From: Luteimonas gilva
GTDB lineage: Bacteria > Pseudomonadota > Gammaproteobacteria > Xanthomonadales > Xanthomonadaceae
Assembly: GCF_005239095.1 (NCBI RefSeq)
Contig: NZ_SZUA01000001.1
Span: 1,283,049 to 1,347,048, forward strand
Reading direction: 5' to 3'
Length of the DNA stretch: 64,000 nucleotides
Under the pieces are notes generated by a model. It did no database searches. It saw nothing but the letters and a program-made list of their open reading frames with translations, and was not told the origin of the DNA. The translations under genes were made by a program, and so were the position numbers. Numbering within the stretch: position 1 is the first letter of the stretch; each line of letters opens with the position of its first letter. Below are positions 25,110 to 33,452 of this stretch, piece after piece.

Positions 25110-25936
25110 CGAGCGACCGTCGCCGCGACCGGACGATCCGCACCTTGATCGCCGACGACGAACCGCTGGCGCGGCGCGGACTGGAATTGCGCCTGGCCGG
25201 CGAGTCCGACATCCGCATCGTCGGCCAGGTCGGCGATGGCGAGGCGACGATCCGCGCGGTGTCCGAGCATGCGCCCGACCTGCTTTTCCTGGACGTGCAG
25301 ATGCCCGGCCTGGACGGTTTCGCGACCTTACGCGGCATTCCGGCGCAGCAGATGCCGCTGATCGTGTTCGTCACCGCCTACGACCATTACGCGATCAGCG
25401 CATTCGAAGCGAACGCGGTGGACTACTTGCTCAAGCCGGTGGACGAAAGCCGGCTGCATCAGGCCCTCTTCCGCGTGCGGGAAGCGCTGGACCGGCGCGA
25501 AGCCAGCGAGCATCGCGGCAAGCTGCTCGGCCTGCTCGGCGCACTCAGCGGCCGTCCGGCGCTGACGCTGGAAGAAGCGCTGCAGGCGGACGGCATGCAC
25601 GGCCTGCGCGATCCGGATGCGCCGCTGGCGATCCGCGACGGCGCCCGCACCGTGCGCATTCCGCCGCAGAATCTGCGCTGGGTCGACGCCGCGGGCGATT
25701 ACATCTGCATCCACACCGACGGCGAGACCTATGTGTTGCGGGCCACGTTGGCGCAGCTCGAAAAACGCCTGGATCCGACGCGCTTTCCTCGCATCCACCG
25801 TTCGGCCTTGGTCAATGCGGGGCGGGTCAAATCACTGCGTCCGCACCTCAACGGAGAGTACTTCTTGATGCTCGATTGCGGACAGGAGCTCAAACTGTCG
25901 CGCAGCTATCGGGACCGTCTCGCGCTGTTCAAGTGA
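25106..25936 (+). CDS. LytTR-family response regulator
   Basis: Product of 276 residues: a receiver domain (LIADDEPLARRG, phospho-acceptor Asp63 in LLFLDVQMPGLDG, then YDHYAISAFEANAVDYLLKPVD), a linker, and a C-terminal LytTR DNA-binding domain (LRWVDAAGDYICIHTDGETYVLRATLAQLEKRL, FPRIHRSALVNAGRVKSL). It is translationally coupled to the LytS-type kinase. The two flanking aldo/keto reductase genes are natural candidates for its targets, but I found no matching repeat pair to show it. Confidence 0.92.
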   Translation: MTSDRRRDRTIRTLIADDEPLARRGLELRLAGESDIRIVGQVGDGEATIRAVSEHAPDLLFLDVQMPGLDGFATLRGIPAQQMPLIVFVTAYDHYAISAFEANAVDYLLKPVDESRLHQALFRVREALDRREASEHRGKLLGLLGALSGRPALTLEEALQADGMHGLRDPDAPLAIRDGARTVRIPPQNLRWVDAAGDYICIHTDGETYVLRATLAQLEKRLDPTRFPRIHRSALVNAGRVKSLRPHLNGEYFLMLDCGQELKLSRSYRDRLALFK

Positions 25937-26063
25937 TCGCGGCGGCCAACGCATCTTATGCCGCCGAACGGATGCGCCGGTACGTGCGAAACCTGCGGTG
26001 GGCGGCATTGTTCCTGATCGGCTCACCGGCCAAGCTGGCACTCTCCTAATCGAGGGTTCCCCC

Positions 26064-26999
26064 ATGCTCACTCGCCGAGACTTCATCGCCAGCGCCGCTT
26101 CGGCGGCCGCTGTCGCCCTGCTGCCGTTCGGCGCTTACGGCCAAGCGTCCCGGCTGCCGTCCGCGGTTTTGATCGAGCGTGCGATTCCCTCCACCGGCGA
26201 AAAGATACCGGCGATGGGCATCGGCTCCTCCGGCACCTTCGGCGTGTTCGAAGCCGGCGCCGCGCCTCCCGACATGGCCGCGCTGCGCGAAGTGTTCAAG
26301 CTCTTCGTCGATGCCGGCTGCACCGTCGTCGACACCGCGCCGCTCTATGGCGACGCGGAAATCATCCTCGGCGATTTGATCGCCGATTTCGGCGTCCGCG
26401 ACAAACTGTTCCTGGCGACCAAGCTGACCCGCGTGACCGGCCGCGATGCGGGCCTGGCGCAATTCCAGGATTCGCTGCGGCGGCTGAAAACCGACAAGGT
26501 CGAATTGCTGCAAGTGCACGACATGCGCGACTTGGATACGCAATTCGCCTTGACCCGCGAACTCAAACAGCAAGGCAAAGCGAAATACATCGGCCTGACC
26601 CACTCCAACAGCGCGGCGCAAGCGCAAATGGCCGAGGCCATGCAAAAGCTCAAGCCCGATTTCGTGCAGATCAACTATTCGCCGATCTCGCGCGGCGCCG
26701 AGGAGAAGATCTTTCCGCTGGCCAAAGACTTGGGCATCGCGGTGATCGCCAACCGCACCTTCGAGGACGGCAAGCTGTTCGGCCAAGTCAGGGGCAAGCC
26801 TGTGCCGGATTGGGCCAAGGAAGTCGATGCGGATTCCTGGGCTCAGTTGTTCCTCAAGTTCGTCCTCAGCGAACCGGCGGTGACGGCGGTGATTCCGGCC
26901 ACGTCCAAGCCCAAGAACCAGGCCGACAACCTCAAGGCGGGCTTCGGCCGGCTCATGAACCCTGAGCAGCGCGCCGCCCTGGTGGCCGCCCTCGGTTAA
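26064..26999 (+). CDS. Tat-exported aldo/keto reductase, paralogue 2
   Basis: Product of 311 residues, closely similar to the reductase at 22921 over the whole length, including the signal (MLTRRDFIASAASAAAVALLPFGAYG) and the tetrad Asp90, Tyr95, Lys120 and His152. It lacks the cysteine at the end of the signal, so it should be released into the periplasm whereas paralogue 1 might be lipidated. The 126-bp gap after the response regulator gene leaves room for its own promoter. I used the internal ATG because the Tat motif begins there. The pair probably arose by local duplication. Confidence 0.88.
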   Translation: MLTRRDFIASAASAAAVALLPFGAYGQASRLPSAVLIERAIPSTGEKIPAMGIGSSGTFGVFEAGAAPPDMAALREVFKLFVDAGCTVVDTAPLYGDAEIILGDLIADFGVRDKLFLATKLTRVTGRDAGLAQFQDSLRRLKTDKVELLQVHDMRDLDTQFALTRELKQQGKAKYIGLTHSNSAAQAQMAEAMQKLKPDFVQINYSPISRGAEEKIFPLAKDLGIAVIANRTFEDGKLFGQVRGKPVPDWAKEVDADSWAQLFLKFVLSEPAVTAVIPATSKPKNQADNLKAGFGRLMNPEQRAALVAALG

Positions 27000-27108
27000 C
27001 CGCCCTCTCGCCGCTCGGGCGATGAAAACAACCATCGGCACATGTGCCGCAGAGCGGTTGCGGAAACACTCCCTCCCATCCACTCGTTTCGACGAGGAGA
27101 AAAACACC

Positions 27109-27612
27109 ATGAACGCACGCTTCCCGAAGGTTCTGCTCGCCTACGGTTTCGGCGGATTGGCCGCCATCGCCTGCGCTGCCGCGCCCGCCTCAGCGCAAAC
27201 GGCTCCCGCTCAAAGCGGCGCAACATCGCAACAAGACGAATCGGCCCAAGCCGGCATCCGCGCCACGATCCAGCACTACTTCCAAGGCCACGCCACCGGC
27301 GATCCGTCCCACTTCCGCAAGGCCTTCCTCCCGACTGCGCACGTCGAAATCATCCGCGACGGAAAGTTCACCTCGTGGACGCTCGACGAGTACTGCGCCC
27401 TGTTCAAGGGAACGCCCGCGGCCGACGAAAGCACGCGGGTGCGGAAGATCGATTTCGTGGACGTTTCGAACAGCACCGCGATCGCCAAGGTGACGCTCGA
27501 TTATCCGAAGCTCGTGTTCACCGACTATTTCCTGCTGTTGAACGTCGATGGCGAATGGAAGATCGCGAACAAGATCGCCAGCAATCGGCCGAAGGATGCG
27601 GGCAAGCAATAA
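27109..27612 (+). CDS. Exported NTF2/SnoaL-like protein (lumazine-binding-like)
   Basis: Product of 167 residues with a signal peptide ending near APASAQ (about residue 30) and a single cone-shaped alpha+beta domain: IRATIQHYFQGHATGDPSHFRKAFLPTAHVEIIRDG, then VSNSTAIAKVTLDYPKLVFTDYFLLLNVDGEWKIANKIAS. This is the pattern of the putative lumazine-binding/DUF4440 group, which has no fixed activity. GAGGAGAA before the ATG fixes the start. It follows the second aldo/keto reductase by 109 bp on the same strand. Confidence 0.8.
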   Translation: MNARFPKVLLAYGFGGLAAIACAAAPASAQTAPAQSGATSQQDESAQAGIRATIQHYFQGHATGDPSHFRKAFLPTAHVEIIRDGKFTSWTLDEYCALFKGTPAADESTRVRKIDFVDVSNSTAIAKVTLDYPKLVFTDYFLLLNVDGEWKIANKIASNRPKDAGKQ

Positions 27613-27677
27613 ACCTCGGCGGTTAACGCTCACACCGTCGCCACTACCGCCGAGAGATCGTGTCCGAGGAGGACCGC

Positions 27678-28946
27678 ATGCTGCAACGCTGGTTAGCCCG
27701 CCTATTCAATCTCGAGAAGGACGAAGCCGGTGCGGTGGCGTCCGGCTTCGTCCTGTTCTTCCTGCTGTTCGCGGGCTATTTCATGCTTCGCCCGGTGCGG
27801 GAAACGATGGGCATCACCGGCGGCGTGGACAACCTGCAATGGCTGTTCACCGGCACTTTCGTCGCCACGCTGGCGGCGATGCCGCTGTTCGGCTGGCTCG
27901 CGGCGAAAGTGCGGCGGCGGCGGATCCTGTATTGGGTGTTCGGATTCTTCGCCGCCAATCTGATCGGCTTCGGCGTCGGCTTCCTGGTCCAACCCGACAA
28001 CGTCTGGATGGCGCGCACGTTCTACATCTGGATCTCGGTGTTCAACATGATCGCCATCTCGGTGGCCTGGAGCGTGTTGGTCGACCTATTCGCGGTGTCG
28101 CAAGCCAAACGCCTGTTCGGGCTGATGGCCGCCGGCGCCAGCCTAGGCGGCCTGGTCGGCCCGTTGCTCGCGCTGCTTCTGGTGGAACCGATCGGACACG
28201 CGGGCTTGCTGTTCCTGTCCGCGGTGTTCCTGCTGGGCGCGGCCGGCGCCGCGCATTGGGCGCAGCGCTGGCGCGATGCGCGTCCGCTCACCGCCGACGA
28301 AACCTTGCAGCGGCAGCGGCCGCTCGGCGGCAGTCCGCTGGCCGGCGCGACTGAGGTGCTGCGCTCGCCCTTCATGCTCGGCATCGCGATGTTCGTGCTG
28401 CTGCTGGCCAGCGTCACCACCTTCCTCTACTTCGAGCAAGCGCGCCTGGTGGAAATACGCTTCCCCGACAGCACCGAACAGACTCGGGTGTTCAGCATCA
28501 TCGACACGGTCGTGCAAAGCCTCGCGATCCTGACCCAGCTCTTCCTGACCGGTCGCGTCGCGCAAAGGCTGGGCATCGGCGTGCTGCTGGTCGCAGTGCC
28601 GGTCGTGGCGGTGTTCGGTTTCCTGTGGCTGGCGTTGGCGCCCACTTTCGCCGTGCTGGCGGTGGTCATGGTCGTGCGGCGCGCGGGCGAGTACGCCTTC
28701 GTTCGCCCGGGCCGGGAGATGCTGTGGACGGTGACGACGCCGGAAGCCAAGTACAAGGCCAAGAATTTCGTGGATTCTGTGGTCTATCGCGGCGCGGACG
28801 CGGTGAGCGCCTGGGTCAAAGCCGGGGTGGACATGCTGGCGCAGCAGCCGGCGATCGCCGCCTTGCTCGGCGCGGGGCTGGCTTTGGTGTGGGCCTACAA
28901 CGGCGCCGCGCTGGCGCGGGCGCACAAGCGCATGGCCCCGCCCTGA
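27678..28946 (+). CDS. NTP/NDP translocase-like MFS carrier
   Basis: Inner-membrane carrier of 422 residues with about 12 hydrophobic segments. The opening FNLEKDEAGAVASGFVLFFLLFAGYFMLRPVRETMG and the late RRAGEYAFVRPGREMLWTVTTPEAKYKAKNFVDSVVYRGADAVSAWV are typical of the Npt1/NTP:NDP exchanger-like branch in free-living bacteria, whose substrates are unknown. A GTG six codons upstream is possible, but GAGGAGG sits six bases before the ATG used. A family B palindromic repeat follows the stop. Confidence 0.82.
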   Translation: MLQRWLARLFNLEKDEAGAVASGFVLFFLLFAGYFMLRPVRETMGITGGVDNLQWLFTGTFVATLAAMPLFGWLAAKVRRRRILYWVFGFFAANLIGFGVGFLVQPDNVWMARTFYIWISVFNMIAISVAWSVLVDLFAVSQAKRLFGLMAAGASLGGLVGPLLALLLVEPIGHAGLLFLSAVFLLGAAGAAHWAQRWRDARPLTADETLQRQRPLGGSPLAGATEVLRSPFMLGIAMFVLLLASVTTFLYFEQARLVEIRFPDSTEQTRVFSIIDTVVQSLAILTQLFLTGRVAQRLGIGVLLVAVPVVAVFGFLWLALAPTFAVLAVVMVVRRAGEYAFVRPGREMLWTVTTPEAKYKAKNFVDSVVYRGADAVSAWVKAGVDMLAQQPAIAALLGAGLALVWAYNGAALARAHKRMAPP

Positions 28947-28956
28947 GGTATTGCTC

Positions 28957-29054
28957 TTTTGTAGGAGCGGCTTCAGCCGCGAGTTTTTTCTCTCAAATCG
29001 TTGCGATGTCGCGATTTCGAGGAAAGAGGTCGCGGCTAAAGCCGCCCACAAAAA
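28957..29054. repeat. Paired REP-like element, family B, copy 1
   Basis: GTAGGAGCGGCTTCAGCCGCGAG at the left and an imperfect reverse complement (GGTCGCGGCTAAAGCCGCCCAC) at the right, joined by about 40 bases. It sits between two convergent gene ends and can fold into a long hairpin. Other family B copies are at 40844, 55984 and 60068. Confidence 0.88.
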
Positions 29055-29059
29055 TCAAG

Positions 29060-30364
29060 CTACGGCGGCGATAGAGGCCGTTTGATCAAATAGAGTGCGA
29101 CCAGCACGCCGACCGCGCACGTCAGCGCCACGTAATGCGCCGGCGCCAATCCGCCGATCGCCTTCGACAGGTAACCGATCAACGGCGGCGTCAAGCCGCC
29201 GAAAATCGCGTAGGCGATGTTGTAGGAGAACGACAATCCGGAAAAGCGCACCGGGGCGGGGAACGCGGCCACCATGATCGAAGGCACCACCGCGACCACG
29301 CCGGTGAAGAAGCCTGCGAGCGCGTACAACGGCACGAAATGATCCGTGACGCCGCCGACCAGATGCGCATACAGGGCATACGTCGAAACGGCCAAACCGA
29401 TGGCGCCGCCGAGCAAAGTCGCGGCCGCGCCGAAGCGGTCCACACACCATCCGAAAACCAGGCAGCCGATCACCAAGCAAAATGTCGCCACGCTGTTGCC
29501 GTGGAACGCCAGCGCGGCCGGCATTTGGAACGCGGTCTGCACCAGGGTCGGCGTCATCAGGATCACAACCACGATCGCCGCCGTCAGCATCCAGGTCGCC
29601 AGCATCGACACGGCCACGCTCGCGCCGTGATGCGCCAGCGCCTGCCGGACCGGCAAGCCGCTGGCCAGTTGCTTGCGCTCGCGCATTTCGGCGAACACCG
29701 GCGTCTCTTCCAACCAGCGCCGCAAATAGACCGCGATGAAGCCGAACACGCCGCCGATCAGGAACGGGATGCGCCATGCGTAAGCGGCGACTTCTTCGGC
29801 CGGGAAATGGGTGTTGATCCAAGCCGCGAGCAAGGAGCCGATCAGGATGCCCGCGGTGAGCCCCGAAGTCAGGCTCGCGCAAGCGAAGCCGACCCGGCGC
29901 GACGGCACATGCTCGGCGACGAACACCCAAGCGCCCGGCACTTCGCCGCCGACCGCGATGCCCTGCACCACCCGCAACAGCAACAGCAGCAGCGGCGCCA
30001 ACATGCCGATCTGGGCGTAGGTCGGCAGCAGACCGATCAACAAGGTCGGCACCGACATCAAGAACACGCTCAGCGTGAACATGCGCTTGCGCCCGACCAG
30101 GTCGCCGAAATGCGCCATCACGATGCCGCCCAACGGGCGTGCCAAATAGCCGGCCGCGAAGATGCCGTAGGTCTGCAGCTGCGCCAGCCACGGCGCGGTA
30201 TCCGGCGGGAAGAACAGTTGGCTGAGGATCTTAGTGAAAAATACGAAGACGACGAAATCGTAGAACTCCAGCGCTCCGCCCAATGCGGCCAGGCTCAAGG
30301 TCTTGGCGTCGCGGCGACCGAAGGGGCGTTGCCTATCGGCGGCGATGGCGTCGATCGCACTCAT
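29060..30364 (-). CDS. MFS transporter, metabolite:H+ symporter (MHS) family
   Basis: Inner-membrane symporter of 434 residues with about 12 transmembrane helices. MHS features are LGGALEFYDFVVFVFFTKILSQLFFP, ARPLGGIVMAHFGDLVGRKRMF, LLLLRVVQGIAVGGEVPGAWVFVAEH and YAWRIPFLIGG. This branch imports carboxylates, proline/betaine or similar; the GGEVPGA form resembles citrate/tricarballylate-like members, but the substrate is unsettled. It is transcribed alone, with the family B repeat just beyond its 3' end and a Pr6Pr membrane gene upstream on the same strand. Confidence 0.85.
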   Translation of the reverse strand: MSAIDAIAADRQRPFGRRDAKTLSLAALGGALEFYDFVVFVFFTKILSQLFFPPDTAPWLAQLQTYGIFAAGYLARPLGGIVMAHFGDLVGRKRMFTLSVFLMSVPTLLIGLLPTYAQIGMLAPLLLLLLRVVQGIAVGGEVPGAWVFVAEHVPSRRVGFACASLTSGLTAGILIGSLLAAWINTHFPAEEVAAYAWRIPFLIGGVFGFIAVYLRRWLEETPVFAEMRERKQLASGLPVRQALAHHGASVAVSMLATWMLTAAIVVVILMTPTLVQTAFQMPAALAFHGNSVATFCLVIGCLVFGWCVDRFGAAATLLGGAIGLAVSTYALYAHLVGGVTDHFVPLYALAGFFTGVVAVVPSIMVAAFPAPVRFSGLSFSYNIAYAIFGGLTPPLIGYLSKAIGGLAPAHYVALTCAVGVLVALYLIKRPLSPP

Positions 30365-30404
30365 GATTCGCGTTACCCAGCAGTCTTTTCAGCGCGCGAA
30401 CATC

Positions 30405-31070
30405 TCATTTTCGCCGCGTTCCGTCCATCCACCCGCTCTTCGCCAATCCGCGGTCGGCGGCGACCAGCAGCGCACCCAGGCCCAAGAACAAAACGAGCAC
30501 GCCGGCTGCGTTGCGCACGGTCGCCGCCCAGCCCAATTGGCCGACATCGATGAACGGATACGGGTATTCGTGCACCCACGCGCCGCGCAGCAGCACCCAC
30601 AGCAGGTAGGCCGCCGGGAATCCCAACCACGCCATCACCGTCCGCCACCGCAATCCGGAATGCCGTAACCCGAAGACCCACCAGGCCACGTACAACACGG
30701 GCGAAGCGTAATGCAGGCCGGTATCGGCCCACCATTGCGCGCCTTGCGGTTGCCACAAGTGGCGCAGGATCGAAAAGTAGATCAATCCGGTCACGCCGAT
30801 GTAGAGCGCGATGCCGCCCTGGACCGCGGGCCGCCGGAAGAACGCCGCCGGGGAACCTCCGCCATGCACGCATGCGCTTGCGGTGGCGAACGCGACGAGC
30901 AGGTTGCTGAGGATCGTGAAGTAACTGAAGAAGCGCAGCGTCGCCAGCGCCGGGCCGATCGCCGGGGAAGCGCCGCGCATCAGGATGACGTACTGCAAGA
31001 CCAGCGCCCCCGCCGCGACGCAGAACGCCGACAACGCCAGCCAATGCCGCCATCCTCTTTCCGCCGCCAT
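30405..31070 (-). CDS. Pr6Pr family membrane protein
   Basis: Product of 221 residues with six predicted transmembrane helices and the Pr6Pr signatures: FFSYFTILSNLLVAFATA, GLIYFSILRHLW, ADTGLHYASPVLYVAWWVFG, LLRGAWVHEYPYPFIDVGQLGW. The family is widespread and of unknown function, with distant likeness to AIG1/FAR-17a hydrolases; conserved His and Asn residues sit in the membrane segments. It lies 40 bp upstream of the MHS carrier gene on the same strand, so they may be one transcript, and is divergent from the EamA gene at 31118. Confidence 0.83.
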   Translation of the reverse strand: MAAERGWRHWLALSAFCVAAGALVLQYVILMRGASPAIGPALATLRFFSYFTILSNLLVAFATASACVHGGGSPAAFFRRPAVQGGIALYIGVTGLIYFSILRHLWQPQGAQWWADTGLHYASPVLYVAWWVFGLRHSGLRWRTVMAWLGFPAAYLLWVLLRGAWVHEYPYPFIDVGQLGWAATVRNAAGVLVLFLGLGALLVAADRGLAKSGWMDGTRRK

Positions 31071-31117
31071 AGCGTCTCCCCGCCGAGGTGCCGGGCCATC
31101 ATAATGGTCCGGTGCCG

Positions 31118-32059
31118 ATGACGCCTGCCGCCAAAGCCCAGTTCCAGATCCATGCCTGCGTGCTGCTGTGGGGCTTCACCGCCATCCTCGGCAAGCTGAT
31201 CACCTTGCCCGCCTTGCCCCTGGTGTGGTGGCGAATGCTGATCGTGGTGGCGGCATTGGCGCTGCTGCCGCGGGTCTGGCGCGGGCTGCGGAAGATGCCT
31301 GCGCGGCTGATCCTGGCCTATGCGGGCATCGGCGCGCTGGTCGCGCTGCATTGGTTGACCTTCTACGGCTCGATCAAGCTGTCCAACGCGTCGGTGGGCG
31401 CCACCTGCATCGCCTTGGCGACGCCGATGACGGCTTTGCTCGAACCGTGGCTGGCGCGCCGAACGTTTTCGCTGCGCGACGTGCTGCTCGGCATCGCCGT
31501 GCTGCCCGGCGTGGTGCTGGTGGTCGGCGGCGTGCCGGACGGAATGCGGCTCGGCATCGCGGTCGGCGCGATGTCGGCGCTGTTCGTCGCCTTGTTCAGT
31601 TCGCTCAACAAGCGCTTCGTCGAGCACGGCGATCCGCTGACCGTGACCGCGCTGGAACTGGGCGCCGGGGCGCTGCTGCTGACCCTGCTTGCGCCGTTAA
31701 TGCCGCGCTTGTTCCCCGCCTTCGCCGGCAGCCTGTTCGCCCTGCCCAGCCTCCACGACGCCGGCTATCTGCTGGCCCTGTCGTTGGTCTGCACGTTGCT
31801 GCCGTTCGCGCTGTCGCTGGCGGCGCTGCGCCACATGAGCGCGTTCGCCGCGCAGTTGGCGGTGAACCTGGAACCGGTCTACGCCATCGTCCTGGCGATC
31901 CTGCTGCTCAACGAGCAGCGCGAATTGACGCCGCAGTTCTATTTGGGCGTGGCGATCATCCTCGCGGCGGTGTTGGTGTATCCGTTGCTGGGCAGGCCGA
32001 AGCGGATCGGCCATCCGGAAGTGCTGGGAACCTCCGAAGCCAAGGGCATCACCGATTGA
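31118..32059 (+). CDS. EamA/DMT-family transporter
   Basis: Inner-membrane exporter of 313 residues with ten helices in two EamA repeats (about 10-135 and 150-290): ACVLLWGFTAILGKL, WLTFYGSIKLSNASVGATCIALATPMTALLEPW, then SLAALRHMSAFAAQLAVNLEPVYAIVLAILLLNEQRELTPQFYLG. The substrate is unknown; relatives export amino acids or drugs. I used the ATG ten codons into the frame, since the upstream codons overlap the divergent promoter region. It belongs to a different branch from the EamA protein at 6813. Confidence 0.86.
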   Translation: MTPAAKAQFQIHACVLLWGFTAILGKLITLPALPLVWWRMLIVVAALALLPRVWRGLRKMPARLILAYAGIGALVALHWLTFYGSIKLSNASVGATCIALATPMTALLEPWLARRTFSLRDVLLGIAVLPGVVLVVGGVPDGMRLGIAVGAMSALFVALFSSLNKRFVEHGDPLTVTALELGAGALLLTLLAPLMPRLFPAFAGSLFALPSLHDAGYLLALSLVCTLLPFALSLAALRHMSAFAAQLAVNLEPVYAIVLAILLLNEQRELTPQFYLGVAIILAAVLVYPLLGRPKRIGHPEVLGTSEAKGITD

Positions 32060-32070
32060 GTCCTCGACGC

Positions 32071-32099
32071 TTGACACGGCCCGGCAAGACGATTATACA
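32071..32099 (+). promoter_or_regulatory. Consensus sigma-70 promoter of the ArsR-type gene
   Basis: TTGACA (32071-32076) and TATACA (32094-32099) with exactly 17 bases between them, 31 bases before the ATG. It is the cleanest promoter in the window, as expected for a gene held down by a repressor. Confidence 0.82.
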
Positions 32100-32127
32100 A
32101 TTAGCCAATTCGTTAATTGTTGAATTG
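32098..32127. promoter_or_regulatory. Overlapping inverted repeats, likely ArsR-family operator
   Basis: CAATTA (32098-32103) faces TAATTG (32114-32119), and CAATTC (32106-32111) faces GAATTG (32122-32127), each with a ten-base spacer. They cover the end of the -10 and the transcription start, so a bound repressor would block its own promoter. Confidence 0.65.
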
Positions 32128-32130
32128 CTT

Positions 32131-32451
32131 ATGAGCGTGAATTCCGTGTTCGAAGCCCTGGCCTCGCAGCCCCGGCGCGAAATCCTGGCCTACCTGTCCG
32201 AGCAGGAACTGACCGCCGGCGAGATCGCCGCTCGTTTCGAGATGAGCGCGCCGGCCATCTCCCGCCATCTGTCGACGCTGGAGAGCGCGGGCCTGGTCAG
32301 CAGCGAGCGCCGCGGCCAGTACGTGATCTACCGGCTCAACAAAGACAACTTGGTCAACACCATCACCGGCTTCGCCTTCGAGATCTGCCCCACCGCCGGG
32401 CCGTTGAAGCGCGAGTCGCGGGCCATGAAGAAGCTGGCCGCCAAGAAGTAA
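32131..32451 (+). CDS. ArsR-family repressor, SdpR-like
   Basis: Winged-helix repressor of 106 residues: SVFEALASQPRREILAYLSEQELTAGEIAARFEMSAPAISRHLSTLESAGLVSSERRGQYVIYRLN covers the helix-turn-helix and wing. It has one cysteine (EICPTAG) and no paired metal cysteines, so it probably senses something other than arsenic or zinc, as SdpR/PagR-type members do. A consensus promoter and overlapping inverted repeats precede it, which points to autorepression. It heads a run of four same-strand genes (methyltransferase, desaturase, SRPBCC membrane protein) with gaps of about 20-40 bp, so it likely represses the whole operon. Confidence 0.88.
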   Translation: MSVNSVFEALASQPRREILAYLSEQELTAGEIAARFEMSAPAISRHLSTLESAGLVSSERRGQYVIYRLNKDNLVNTITGFAFEICPTAGPLKRESRAMKKLAAKK

Positions 32452-32474
32452 TCTCCACTGCCGAGGAATCGACG

Positions 32475-33410
32475 ATGTCGACGGATCGCGCTTCGGAAGC
32501 CCTGATCGACGGCCTTCCAACGACGAAGAACGCGGGCGATCCCGCCATCGACCGCACCCTTGCGGATGTCGCCAGCTATTACGCGACCGCCACCGAAGAC
32601 TACCGGCAATGGAGCCGCGGCCTGAACATGCATTTCGGCTACTGGCAATGGCCGCTGTCGCCGTTCGACCGCGAAGCGATGCTGGAAGCGCTGAACCGGC
32701 AAGCGATCGCGCGCATGGCCATCGACGGCGACGCGCCCATCCGCGCGGTCGACCTGGGTTGCGGCGCCGGCGCCGTGGCGCGGGCTCTGGCGCGCCAGCA
32801 TCCGCAAGCGCGCATCACCTGCGTCACCATCGCCCCGGTGCAAATCGAATACGGCCGCGAACTCAACGCCGATGCCGGCGTCGCCGAGCGCATCGACATG
32901 CACCTGTCCGACTACCGCGATACCGGCTTGCCGAGCGAGAGCTTCGACCGCGCCTGGTTCGTCGAAAGCGCCTGCCATGCCGACGGTCCGGACAAACGCG
33001 CGCCGCTGGCCGAAGCGCACCGTTTGTTGAAGCCGGGCGGCCGTCTGCTGATCGCGGACGGCTTCAAGCGCGACGCGCGGCCGCTGCCGCGCTGGCTGCG
33101 CAACACCTACCGCAGTTGGTGCCGCGGCTGGGCGATCCCGGAAATGGCGCAGCTCGACGCGTTGACCGCCGCCTTGGCCGATCTGGGCTTCGTCGACATC
33201 CGCGTCGAAGACGTGTCGTGGCGGATGGCGCCCTCTTTCGCCCACATTCCGTGGGTCGCCACCCGCTACGTGCTCAACGAATGGGCCGGCGGCCATCGCT
33301 TGTCGGCCTGGCGCCGCCACCACGCGCGCGCTTCCTTCCTGTCGATACCGCTCGGGCTGGCGCTGCGCCATTTCCGTTATTGCTTCGTGAGCGCGAGCAA
33401 AGCCGGTTGA
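32475..33410 (+). CDS. SAM-dependent methyltransferase (lipid/tocopherol-type)
   Basis: Class I methyltransferase of 311 residues with motif I VDLGCGAGA at 92-100, then VTIAPVQIEYGRELNADAGV, FDRAWFVESACHAD and LKPGGRLLIADGF. The N-terminal YYATATEDYRQWSRGLNMHFGYW opening is shared with tocopherol, sterol and cyclopropane-type enzymes, so a lipid or isoprenoid substrate is likely. It follows the ArsR-family gene by 23 bp with an AGGAATCG ribosome-binding site and precedes a desaturase-like gene, which fits a small lipid-tailoring pathway. The product is not predictable. Confidence 0.8.
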   Translation: MSTDRASEALIDGLPTTKNAGDPAIDRTLADVASYYATATEDYRQWSRGLNMHFGYWQWPLSPFDREAMLEALNRQAIARMAIDGDAPIRAVDLGCGAGAVARALARQHPQARITCVTIAPVQIEYGRELNADAGVAERIDMHLSDYRDTGLPSESFDRAWFVESACHADGPDKRAPLAEAHRLLKPGGRLLIADGFKRDARPLPRWLRNTYRSWCRGWAIPEMAQLDALTAALADLGFVDIRVEDVSWRMAPSFAHIPWVATRYVLNEWAGGHRLSAWRRHHARASFLSIPLGLALRHFRYCFVSASKAG

Positions 33411-33452
33411 ATCGCTAACCCGTTCGGAGACGCTGCAGTGGGGAGCATGCCG

